NCBI GenBank assembly: GCA_900766355.1
Contig: CAAFVD010000029.1
Span: 1-64,000, forward strand
Direction: 5' to 3'
Source: Candidatus Gastranaerophilales bacterium
GTDB taxonomy: Bacteria; Cyanobacteriota; Vampirovibrionia; Gastranaerophilales; Gastranaerophilaceae
DNA: 64,000 nt
This document shows positions 8,319-15,798 of this stretch, in pieces. A program made the translations under genes and the position numbers. The notes beneath the pieces are model-generated. The model saw only the letters and a program-made list of their open reading frames with translations, was not told the DNA's origin and did not search any database. Position 1 is the first letter of the stretch, and each line of letters begins with the position of its first letter.

Positions 8319-8946
8319 CAATGAAAAGGTTGTTGAAATTTCTCAGCAAATCATTAAAATTGGTCGAGTTTTAGGAGATAAAAATTATACTCCAGGATAT
8401 TCAGGTAATATATCTGCAAGAATTGATGACACGGTTTTGATAACTGTATCAGGTTCGGCAAATGGTCATTTAAAAGATAGTGATTTTGCTCTTATCGATT
8501 TTGAAGGAAAGTCATTGATTCCAAACAAAAGACCTTCTAGCGAGAAAAAGTTACACATAGAATTTTATAAACAAAGACCTGATATTAATTTTATTATTCA
8601 TGTGCATTCGCCATTTTTGAGTTCTTTTGCTTCTGCAAGAAAAGATTTATTAGCACCTGTTATGGCAGAAAATGTTTATTATTTTAAAGGAATTCCGCTT
8701 GCAGAATATGGTTTACCATCTTCTGATATATTAGTAGAAAATACTGCGAAATATTTTAAAGAATATGATTGTGTTTTAATGGCTAATCATGGAGTTATTA
8801 TAGGTAGTAAAACTTTAAAAGATGCATACTTAAAATTAGAACTTGCGGAACAGTATGCTCAGGTAGTTTTGAATACTTATATCTTAGGGGGGCCGAAACC
8901 ACTTACAGAGACTGAAACTCAAGATATATTAGCTTTGAGAAATTAA
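8308..8946 (+). CDS. Class II aldolase/adducin-family protein (fuculose-phosphate aldolase type)
   Basis: The 212-residue length fits FucA/AraD enzymes. Visible motifs are SGNISAR (32-38, phosphate binding), SSEKKLH with the putative catalytic Glu79, the zinc ligands HVH (98, 100) and HG at 161. Members cleave or epimerise phosphorylated ketoses such as L-fuculose 1-phosphate or L-ribulose 5-phosphate; others act in methionine salvage. The substrate here cannot be assigned. The start lies inside the 3' end of the LptD-like gene, so it is the last gene of that unit. Its TAA overlaps the stop of the convergent TPR/NHL gene. Confidence 0.88.
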   Translation: MTFNNEKVVEISQQIIKIGRVLGDKNYTPGYSGNISARIDDTVLITVSGSANGHLKDSDFALIDFEGKSLIPNKRPSSEKKLHIEFYKQRPDINFIIHVHSPFLSSFASARKDLLAPVMAENVYYFKGIPLAEYGLPSSDILVENTAKYFKEYDCVLMANHGVIIGSKTLKDAYLKLELAEQYAQVVLNTYILGGPKPLTETETQDILALRN

Positions 8947-9782
8947 AATAGGCGTTTTCTTATAACTGCATTGCTACCTTGACATGAAACAAATAGCATA
9001 TTTCCTCCAACATGTACAGCATAAGGTTTAGGTGCGTTTTGGATAAAAACTTCAGCATGTCCGTTTTTTGAAATCTTCAAAATATTGTTTGCATTATAGT
9101 TTGCTATATACATATTACCTAAAGAATCATTTGCAATTGCAATTGGACCTTTTAGTATAGAATTTTTAAAAAATATCATGCGTTTATTGTCAGGAGTTAC
9201 TTTTATTATTGCATTATCTGAAAAACTTGCAATATAGACATTACCATCAGAATCTGTAGAAATACCAGTTGGGCTTGAGATGTTTAAATACATACTACTG
9301 TTTTGTGGGATTTTAGATTTAGTTTTACCTGCAGGTGTTGTTTGGGTAAGGTTATGCTTCATCATTAACTCTTTACCTTGAATATAAAATTCACTAGTTG
9401 CAGGAATAAGAGCCAAATATTCACTAGCAGTTCTCTTGTCGCCTAGTTTTACCGATATTTGAGCAATTTTATAGGCTGCTTCATAATCGTCTTGTTTCCT
9501 TGAAATAATTTGTTTTAAAACATATATAGCTTCATCACCTTGATTAAGATAATCTAGAATAGAACCTAAGTTATAATATGCATCAATAAAATCAGGATAA
9601 AGTCGTATTGCAGTTCTAAAACAAGCAATCGCTTCTTCATATTTACCTAGTTTATACATATCAAGAGCATTGTTATATTCAAGTTTTGCGTCCATAGGAA
9701 TAACTGCTTCCTCAGTTCTTGCGAACGCAGTTGAGGAAAGCAGTAATATACCTAATAAGACTATTAATAGTTTTTTCTTCAT
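8943..9782 (-). CDS. Exported TPR protein with three NHL-like blades
   Basis: A 279-residue protein with a signal peptide at about 1-21 (MKKKLLIVLLGILLLSSTAFA). Residues 30-130 form about three TPRs (YNNALDMYKLGKYEEAIACF). Three NHL-type beta-propeller repeats follow, from about 165 to the end: SPTGISTDSDGNVYIASFSD, GPIAIANDSLGNMYIANYNA and KPYAVHVGGNMLFVSC. Closed propellers need at least four and usually six blades, so three may mean an oligomer or a truncated copy. The C-terminus (VIRKRLF) ends abruptly at the overlapping convergent aldolase stop. It follows malQ by 4 nt after the malQ stop and is probably coupled to it. Function unknown. Confidence 0.8.
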   Translation of the reverse strand: MKKKLLIVLLGILLLSSTAFARTEEAVIPMDAKLEYNNALDMYKLGKYEEAIACFRTAIRLYPDFIDAYYNLGSILDYLNQGDEAIYVLKQIISRKQDDYEAAYKIAQISVKLGDKRTASEYLALIPATSEFYIQGKELMMKHNLTQTTPAGKTKSKIPQNSSMYLNISSPTGISTDSDGNVYIASFSDNAIIKVTPDNKRMIFFKNSILKGPIAIANDSLGNMYIANYNANNILKISKNGHAEVFIQNAPKPYAVHVGGNMLFVSCQGSNAVIRKRLF

Positions 9783-9789
9783 AAATTTA

Positions 9790-11649
9790 TTAGCAACTTA
9801 ATTCCTTTAAAAGTTTTTCATTTTTTTGTGCAAACTTTTTGCCTCTGGAATTAATAGCTATAGTTAAGATTTCAGCTAAATCAATTGTTTTTAATTCTTT
9901 AAAGTTGTTTGGTAATCTTAACGACCAGTTTTCATCTCCAGAAGTTCCAGGTCTGTTGTATACATCTTTTACGTTGAAATAATCAGTAAAGAATATCTGA
10001 ATATTTTTAGCTTTAGATGTGAACATTTCTGCTAATTTGATTTTTTGTAAGAATTCAGAATCATTCGTTAGGCGAACAATAATATCATCTTTATTTCCAT
10101 CAAAATCAGCAAACATATCTTCAACTAAATTTTTGGCATGTAAATAACCTTCGTGTGTGTGAATCATAGAATCTGCCCACATTGCGATTGGTTCATTATC
10201 GTGTGTTCCAACCATAGCCCAGCAATCTCTGTCAATATTTTTGCATCTGTATGGGTGATCTTCTTTTTCAGGTTTTACAAACTGAGTTAAACGCATGCCT
10301 TGAAGTTTGTATTCTTTCATAACAGCCGCAACCGGATTTGTTAATGTTCCTAAATCTTCGCATACGATAGAATCTTTATCTTGTCCACATTCTTTAGCGG
10401 CTGCAATTACGATATCTTCAATTAATTTACCGTATTGTTTAATTTGCTTTTTATTAAGAGTTTTTACTCGTTTTTCTTTATCTGGTTCTAAAGATTGGTC
10501 TAAATCTTCTATTGTAGGAATTGCATATTTAGAAAGTTCAGGGTGTTCAGGAGAAGAGAATAGTCTGCTTGCACCTTGTTCTACTAAAGGCTTTTTCCCA
10601 GCTTTATACACCCAAGGGTCAATTAAACCAACAATGTGGTCAATTCTAACACCACCAGGGTTTTCTTCAAACATTTTTTTGAATAGGTTCTTCATTAGCT
10701 TTCCACCTTCACCTAAAGAACCATCTTCTTTATATAACTTTTCTGGATCCATAACTGGGAATCCCCATGCTTGACCATCTTTTGAGAAATAATCAGGAGG
10801 ACAACCAAGTAACCAACCATCTAAGAATAAAGACTGGTATGCCCAGCTATCTCTATCAGAGAAAGCAACTTGTCTGTCTGCAATCATTTTTATGCCGTGT
10901 TTAAGAGCATATTTTTTTGTTTCTTCAATTTGTTTGTATAAAACGAATTGGCAGAATTTATAGAAATCAATTTCATCAGCATATTTTTCTTGAATTTCTG
11001 AAATTCTTTTTTCTGCATTAGCTTTATCTTCTGGAGATTTTGGATTCAAAAGGTTTTTATCTAATTCAGATTTCCAAATAGGCCAATAATCATTGTTGTT
11101 TTCGATTGATAAAGCTTCATATAATGAATCGTTAACTAACCAAAAATCGTTTTTAGTTTTGTATTTTTCAAAATCTTTTTGGAATTTCTTTTCTTTTTTA
11201 AAGTTTGACCATGCTTCTTTTAAAGCTTCGTTTTGAGCTTTTGTAATATAAGAATAAGCTGTTTTGTTAGTGTCTTTATTTGGATTACCTTCAACAACTT
11301 TGTTAAATGTTTCCAATGATAGTATATTATTCCATTCTTTTGTTGTTAATTGTTTTAAATCAATAAACAATGGATTACCTGAGAAAATAGTACCAGTATA
11401 AGGTGAAGAATCACTACTTTTTGTTTTACCAGCTGGTCCAAGTTGGATAGCATCAAATAAACCATCAGCGTAATCAATAACAGCCTTGCCTGCGTTAGAA
11501 TTCATTGTTCCGAAACCTGTGTTTTCGCCATCTACTGCTGGAAAACTACTACCATGCATAATTAGGACAAAATTTTCCTTATCAAGAGCTTTTAAGGCTT
11601 TTCTAATAGTCTTTTTTTTCTTTTTAAGTTCATCACATTTACAGAACAT
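9790..11649 (-). CDS. malQ: 4-alpha-glucanotransferase (amylomaltase, GH77)
   Basis: A 619-residue cytosolic GH77 enzyme. Recognisable features are the N-terminal GTMNSNAGKAVIDYADGLFD with QLGP, SPYTGTIFSGNPLFIDL, the segment carrying the nucleophile Asp (GVRIDHIVGL), the acid/base Glu in CEDLG, and THDNEP near the C-terminal third. MalQ disproportionates maltodextrins, transferring alpha-1,4-glucan segments and releasing glucose. The start follows a clear AAGGAG ribosome binding site. The length slightly exceeds that of typical cyanobacterial or plant DPE1-type enzymes because of a charged insert after the first 100 residues. A 17-bp palindrome lies 31 bp upstream. Confidence 0.95.
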   Translation of the reverse strand: MFCKCDELKKKKKTIRKALKALDKENFVLIMHGSSFPAVDGENTGFGTMNSNAGKAVIDYADGLFDAIQLGPAGKTKSSDSSPYTGTIFSGNPLFIDLKQLTTKEWNNILSLETFNKVVEGNPNKDTNKTAYSYITKAQNEALKEAWSNFKKEKKFQKDFEKYKTKNDFWLVNDSLYEALSIENNNDYWPIWKSELDKNLLNPKSPEDKANAEKRISEIQEKYADEIDFYKFCQFVLYKQIEETKKYALKHGIKMIADRQVAFSDRDSWAYQSLFLDGWLLGCPPDYFSKDGQAWGFPVMDPEKLYKEDGSLGEGGKLMKNLFKKMFEENPGGVRIDHIVGLIDPWVYKAGKKPLVEQGASRLFSSPEHPELSKYAIPTIEDLDQSLEPDKEKRVKTLNKKQIKQYGKLIEDIVIAAAKECGQDKDSIVCEDLGTLTNPVAAVMKEYKLQGMRLTQFVKPEKEDHPYRCKNIDRDCWAMVGTHDNEPIAMWADSMIHTHEGYLHAKNLVEDMFADFDGNKDDIIVRLTNDSEFLQKIKLAEMFTSKAKNIQIFFTDYFNVKDVYNRPGTSGDENWSLRLPNNFKELKTIDLAEILTIAINSRGKKFAQKNEKLLKELSC

Positions 11650-11679
11650 ATTTTCTAACTCCTTCTTTTATTTAAACGA

Positions 11680-11696
11680 ATACTTTATTAAAGTAT
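11680..11696. promoter_or_regulatory. 17-bp palindrome in the malQ/lptB intergenic region
   Basis: ATACTTTA-T-TAAAGTAT is a perfect 8-bp inverted repeat around one central base. It lies just upstream of malQ on the minus strand and about 36 bp before the lptB -10 box. The size and symmetry suggest a dimeric repressor operator. The half-site also resembles a promoter motif found elsewhere in this window, so both readings are possible. Confidence 0.45.
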
Positions 11697-11732
11697 CATT
11701 TATATAAAAATTTTTCAATAGTTATATATTTA

Positions 11733-11741
11733 TGCTACTAT
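11733..11741 (+). promoter_or_regulatory. Extended -10 promoter of lptB
   Basis: TGCTACTAT provides an extended -10 (TG at 11733-11734, TACTAT at 11736-11741), with only a weak -35 upstream. Transcription would start near 11748, placing the GAGG ribosome binding site at the very 5' end of the mRNA. Confidence 0.45.
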
Positions 11742-11759
11742 TTTATAGAGGTTTGGATT

Positions 11760-12485
11760 ATGAGAATAGAAGCAAGAAATTTAATAAAAGTATATGGAGA
11801 TAGAAGTGTTGTAAACGATGTAACTTTTGATATAAATAAGGGTGAAGTGGTTTGTTTACTTGGGCCTAATGGTGCAGGTAAAACTACAACATTTTATATG
11901 GTTGTAGGTTTGGTTAAACCTTACAAAGGTCATATATTTTTAGATGACGAAGATATTTCAAATTGGCCAATGAACTTAAGGGCAAAAGCTGGGATAGGGT
12001 ATTTACCACAAGAAACTTCTATTTTTAGAAAACTTAATGTTGAAGATAATATCAAACTTGTTCTTGAGATGAATGATAAGCTTACAGTAGATGAAAAAAG
12101 GAAAAAACTGGAAGAATTGTTAGTTGAGTTTGGTGTAAAAAAACTTAGAAAAGCTCCATCTATCGCATTATCTGGTGGTGAAAGACGTAGGGTAGAAATA
12201 GCAAGAGCTTTAGCTGCAAGTCCTGATTTCATGTTGCTAGACGAACCTTTTGCGGGTATTGACCCTATTGCAATCGGTGAAATTAAGGATAACATAAGAA
12301 AAATATCTGAAGATAAAGGACTTGGTGTTCTTATTACTGACCATAACCCTAAAGCTACATTATCGATTACAGATAGAGCGTATGTTATTTTTGATGGAAA
12401 AATAAAAATACAAGGTCGAAGTGTTGATGTTGCGAATGATCCTGTTGCAAAAGAATTTTATTTAGGAAAGGATTTTCAACTATAA
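11760..12485 (+). CDS. lptB: LPS export ABC transporter ATP-binding protein LptB
   Basis: A 241-residue ABC ATPase with all motifs intact: Walker A GPNGAGKT (35-42), Q-loop Gln84 (YLPQETSIFR), signature LSGGE (138-142), Walker B LLDEPFAGIDP with D161/E162, and switch His in LITDHN. YLPQETSIFRKL and FAGIDPIAI are typical of LptB rather than generic importers. LptB powers extraction of LPS from the inner membrane by LptF/LptG. The lptF/G-type gene starts at the last base of the lptB stop codon, so they are translationally coupled. Confidence 0.95.
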   Translation: MRIEARNLIKVYGDRSVVNDVTFDINKGEVVCLLGPNGAGKTTTFYMVVGLVKPYKGHIFLDDEDISNWPMNLRAKAGIGYLPQETSIFRKLNVEDNIKLVLEMNDKLTVDEKRKKLEELLVEFGVKKLRKAPSIALSGGERRRVEIARALAASPDFMLLDEPFAGIDPIAIGEIKDNIRKISEDKGLGVLITDHNPKATLSITDRAYVIFDGKIKIQGRSVDVANDPVAKEFYLGKDFQL

Positions 12486-13588
12486 TGAAAATCACTATTT
12501 ACGACAAATACATATTCAAGCAAGTTGCTATTACAACATTTGTTGCGATACTTTTGTTTACAGTTGTTTGGATTGCTCCTGAAATGTTGTTGAACACAAT
12601 TAAGAAAATACTAGCTGGAGAATATACAATTAAAATGGGGGTTGCTTATTTAACTTATCAACTTCCTTTAATTCTAGGAAAAGCTTTTCCTGTGGGACTT
12701 TTGTTGGGTTCTTTGTTTACATTTGATAAACTTAGCAAAGATTCAGAATTAACAATTTTAAGAGCTGTAGGGTTATCTTTTCAAAGAATCGTTGCTCCTG
12801 TGTTTGTCTTAAGTTTAATTGTTACAGTTTTATGCTTTGTAACATATGATAAACTTATTCCATATTCTCAACAGGCCTTGTTAAGAATGCAATGTCGTAA
12901 TCCTGTTTCTCAGTATATTTATACAGAAAAAGATAGTCAAGACAGACCTGTAAAAGCTGTAATTGTTTCACGTTATGATAATTATGAAATGGACAATGTT
13001 ATTGTTTTAGATTTTTCTAAAAAAATATATGATGATGTTCATGGTATTGCAGAAATATTTGTCGCTCAAAAAGGATATAGAGAACCTAATAAATGGGCCT
13101 TGAAAGATATTTTGGTATATCACATTACACAAGAAGGTATATTCAAACAAATTGCACATAAAGACACGATGGATATAATGCAAGGTCAAGTCGCAGAAGA
13201 TGTTTCATTCCTTATGGAATACTCAAACAAAAGAGATAGAGAGATTACAAATAAAAATCTAAAACATTATATTGGTTTGTTAAAGGTGCAAAAAATGGAA
13301 GAACCTTATAGATTGATGCTAAATAAGTATTATCAAAGATTTTTCCATCCGTTAGTTTGTATATTACTGGCTATAATGGGGTGTTTATTAGGGTTTAGCA
13401 AACCTCGTGAACAAAGATTAATCGGGTTTACAATTGCTATAGGTGCAATATTTTTATATTATATAACTCTACCGTTTTTTGATTTACTTGCAGAAAAAGG
13501 AGTTATTTTACCAGTTATTGCAGCTGCATTTCCTCCTGTGACTTTTTTATTAGCCTGTGTTGCTTTTTACAAATCTAAGGATATTTAA
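12485..13588 (+). CDS. LptF/LptG-family LPS export permease (YjgP/YjgQ)
   Basis: A 367-residue permease with the LptF/G layout: an N-terminal helix pair (YIFKQVAITTFVAILLFTVV), a third helix around LGKAFPVGLLLGSLFTFDKL, a periplasmic beta-rich domain (about 120-270), and three C-terminal helices (CILLAIMGCLLGFS, IGFTIAIGAIFLYYI, PVIAAAFPPVTFLL). The conserved SELTILRAVGLS is present at the cytosolic coupling helix. Only one such gene is seen here, where Escherichia coli has two, as in cyanobacteria where a single homologue may form a homodimer. It follows lptB directly and precedes a phosphodiester glycosidase gene by 3 nt. Confidence 0.92.
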   Translation: MKITIYDKYIFKQVAITTFVAILLFTVVWIAPEMLLNTIKKILAGEYTIKMGVAYLTYQLPLILGKAFPVGLLLGSLFTFDKLSKDSELTILRAVGLSFQRIVAPVFVLSLIVTVLCFVTYDKLIPYSQQALLRMQCRNPVSQYIYTEKDSQDRPVKAVIVSRYDNYEMDNVIVLDFSKKIYDDVHGIAEIFVAQKGYREPNKWALKDILVYHITQEGIFKQIAHKDTMDIMQGQVAEDVSFLMEYSNKRDREITNKNLKHYIGLLKVQKMEEPYRLMLNKYYQRFFHPLVCILLAIMGCLLGFSKPREQRLIGFTIAIGAIFLYYITLPFFDLLAEKGVILPVIAAAFPPVTFLLACVAFYKSKDI

Positions 13589-13591
13589 TTC

Positions 13592-14389
13592 ATGAAAAAA
13601 ATTATACTTATATTTATGTTGATGATATTTTCACAATTGATGTGTATTTCTGCTGAAAAATATACTATAGAATTTAATAGTGGAGTTTATCATATAACTA
13701 TACCTTATTCTCCACATTCTAATCATATTAAATTTTTGTTGTCAGAAAATTTAGTTACTAATCAAACTTTTCATAAACATTCGGGAGCAGAGTTTACAAT
13801 AAATACTGGATTTTTTGACCCAAAGAATGAAAAAACAATTTCATTTATCTTTACTGATGGTATATTAGCCGAATCTCCATTGTTTAACGAGAATTTAGTA
13901 AATAATCCTTATTTGATGATGAATTGGGATAAAATTGCAAATAGACCAGAGTTTAGGGTTTTAAAAGTTGATGATAAGTATGTATATGATATTGCAAACC
14001 ATGAAACTTCATACGAAGGTGATTTGGTAACATCTGCTCAGGGTGGTCCAATGTTATTACCTACAATGGATTTAGAAAAAGAGTTTTTTGTTGTAAAAGA
14101 AGATAATAAAGTTGTTAGAGAATCAGCTTCAGTACTACATAAATGTGCTAGAACCTTGATAGGTTTAAAAGGCCAAGACGTACATATTTTTATCGTAACC
14201 GATAAAAATCCAATGACGATTGATGAGGCAAGAGATTTGTGTGTTATATCTGGACTTGATAAGGCAATGGCTTTTGATGGTGGCAGTTCAACATCATTTG
14301 ATTATAAAAATAAAATTCATATTGTATCAACAGGAATTAAGGGTGATGATACAGGAAGAAAATTGAAATCTTTTATGATTTTTCGTTAA
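13592..14389 (+). CDS. Exported phosphodiester glycosidase (NAGPA domain) family protein
   Basis: A 265-residue protein with a signal peptide (about 1-20, MLMIFSQLMCISA) and the NAGPA fold. Typical family segments are NTGFFDPK (early Asn/Gly motif), QGGPML, ARTLIGL and the C-terminal FDGGSSTSF. Family members uncover N-acetylglucosamine 1-phosphodiesters or act on cell-wall phosphodiesters. The gene is the third of the lptB-lptF/G unit, 3 nt after the permease stop, suggesting a job on envelope glycans or LPS, which is inferred from position only. A long A/T-rich hairpin follows its stop. Confidence 0.85.
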   Translation: MKKIILIFMLMIFSQLMCISAEKYTIEFNSGVYHITIPYSPHSNHIKFLLSENLVTNQTFHKHSGAEFTINTGFFDPKNEKTISFIFTDGILAESPLFNENLVNNPYLMMNWDKIANRPEFRVLKVDDKYVYDIANHETSYEGDLVTSAQGGPMLLPTMDLEKEFFVVKEDNKVVRESASVLHKCARTLIGLKGQDVHIFIVTDKNPMTIDEARDLCVISGLDKAMAFDGGSSTSFDYKNKIHIVSTGIKGDDTGRKLKSFMIFR

Positions 14390-14402
14390 TACATCTTTAC
14401 AC

Positions 14403-14438
14403 AATAGCAAAAAAATGTTTTTACCGTTTTTTGTTATT
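14403..14438 (+). terminator. Terminator-like hairpin directly before the synthetase-domain gene
   Basis: AATAGCAAAAAA (14403-14414) pairs with TTTTTTGTTATT (14427-14438) with one G-U pair and a 12-nt loop. It sits between the phosphodiester glycosidase stop and the next ATG at 14444, leaving 5 nt. A second small inverted repeat, CGTTA-TGC-TAACG (14440-14452), encloses that start codon. GC content is low, so termination strength is uncertain. Confidence 0.4.
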
Positions 14439-14443
14439 GCGTT

Positions 14444-15496
14444 ATGCTAACGATTAATAATTTTATACCCAAAATAAATATACCAAACATTGCTCAACCT
14501 AACTATCGTCAGTCTGTGCAATTTGATAAAAATCGTTATCCAAATTTAGCACCGTTGAAATATGATACTGTATCTTTTGGACAAACCGAAAAAACTGCTG
14601 GTGATGAACGATTTGGAATCTCCGTTAAAGAAGCCGAAAAAATACATAATGATGCTAATGAATCTGGTAAATATTTAAAATTTCAATTGAATAAAATATT
14701 CAAAGATATGATAATTAGTGATAAAAATCCTAATGGCATAATGCATGAACCGGTATGTAGAATAAAATCACCAAAATCAATACGAGAAAAATCTGCAACA
14801 AGAAGATGGATAACTTCAGATGAAGTAAAATCTCATATGACGGATATTGTTGGTGCAAGAATAATTTTAACAAATTCTTCTATAGAAAATGTAGATAAAG
14901 TTATTGCTAGAATTACAAAAGCAGAACAAAATAATGATTTACAAATAATAGAAATAGAAAATTATAGACCAGAGCCAGAGATTGATAGAGATGGAAATAT
15001 TACACATTCTTATGCTTATTCATCACCAAATGCATTAAGGAAACTTAAAGCAGAAATTGATAAAAAAGGTACAATGATTTCAAAACGTGATGAAGATATT
15101 CCAAGTGGATATATGGCAATACATTTGTTAACAAAACTTCCAAATGGATTTACTGGTGAAATTCAAATTATGGGTTCTGATGTAGCAGAGTTAAAAGAAA
15201 TTGAAGATTTATGCTATAAGATAAAAAGTGGTAAATCTGTTGATAAAAAATTTGCAAGTGTAGAAAAAACTTTACAACCATTAAAGAATAGTGATGATAC
15301 TATTTTAAGAAGAGAATTTAATAACTATACTCGTAATGCATATAAATATCAAAGAGATAAAGAACCATTACCTGCAGGTGAAAATGTTCATAGACCATTT
15401 TTAGCAATTCCTGATTATTTACCTTCAAAACTTGATTTTAATAACATTTATGATGAAGTAGCAAAATGTGAAAAAAATGGTAATATTGAAGAATAA
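14444..15496 (+). CDS. Stand-alone RelA/SpoT-type synthetase-domain protein
   Basis: A 350-residue protein whose central part matches the RelA/SpoT nucleotidyltransferase (alarmone synthetase) pattern. It has RIKSPKSIREK (106-116; the R-x-K-S-x-x-S-I ATP site), DIVGARI (134-140; the Mg-binding Asp), SGYMAIHL (221-228; corresponding to GYRSVH, here with Met for Arg) and EIQIMG (239-244). No HD hydrolase, TGS or ACT domain is present, so it resembles small alarmone synthetases or toxic SAS enzymes. The N-terminus is low-complexity, ending YDTVSFGQ (40-47). A linker of about 50 residues follows the D motif. There is no Shine-Dalgarno, and hairpins surround the start. Activity and substrate (GTP/GDP or tRNA) are unproven. 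Confidence 0.75.
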   Translation: MLTINNFIPKINIPNIAQPNYRQSVQFDKNRYPNLAPLKYDTVSFGQTEKTAGDERFGISVKEAEKIHNDANESGKYLKFQLNKIFKDMIISDKNPNGIMHEPVCRIKSPKSIREKSATRRWITSDEVKSHMTDIVGARIILTNSSIENVDKVIARITKAEQNNDLQIIEIENYRPEPEIDRDGNITHSYAYSSPNALRKLKAEIDKKGTMISKRDEDIPSGYMAIHLLTKLPNGFTGEIQIMGSDVAELKEIEDLCYKIKSGKSVDKKFASVEKTLQPLKNSDDTILRREFNNYTRNAYKYQRDKEPLPAGENVHRPFLAIPDYLPSKLDFNNIYDEVAKCEKNGNIEE

Positions 15497-15502
15497 ATAA
15501 AG

Positions 15503-15531
15503 GTGACATCTTTGTTCGTTTTAGGTACAAT
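15503..15531 (+). promoter_or_regulatory. Promoter of the PC4-priA unit with overlapping palindrome
   Basis: GTGACA (15503-15508), 17 bp, then TACAAT (15526-15531). An inverted repeat GTACAA...TTGTAC (15525-15542) covers the -10 box and the start region, a common position for a repressor site. A second TACAAT occurs at 15540-15545. Confidence 0.5.
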
Positions 15532-15561
15532 TTAATTTGTACAATTAAGAAAGGAAATGTT

Positions 15562-15798
15562 ATGGCAAAAGAAGAAAAAGAGCTTGCTATTATTGAGAGA
15601 AGTGATACTGAACATTTAAAAATTTCTATTAGTGAATTTAATGGTAAAAGTTATCTCAATATGAGAATATTTTTTACGACTGATGGTGGAGAAACTTGGA
15701 TACCTACAAAGAAGGGTGTTACTTTTACTCCTGACCAAATTGAAACTCTTAGAGATGCAGTTGATGAAGCTATGAAAGAGTTTATGGCAGAAGAATAA
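15562..15798 (+). CDS. PC4/p15-like single-stranded DNA-binding protein
   Basis: A 78-residue protein matching the PC4 transcriptional coactivator fold: KISISEFNGKSYLNMRIFF (beta strands), then GGETWIPTKKGVTFTPDQ and a C-terminal helix (IETLRDAVDEAMKEF). PTKKGVT is the family hallmark. Bacterial PC4-like proteins bind single-stranded DNA as dimers. The gene has an AAGAAAGGAAA ribosome binding region. It overlaps the priA start by one base (TAATG), consistent with a joint role in replication or repair at exposed single strands; this is an inference. Confidence 0.85.
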   Translation: MAKEEKELAIIERSDTEHLKISISEFNGKSYLNMRIFFTTDGGETWIPTKKGVTFTPDQIETLRDAVDEAMKEFMAEE

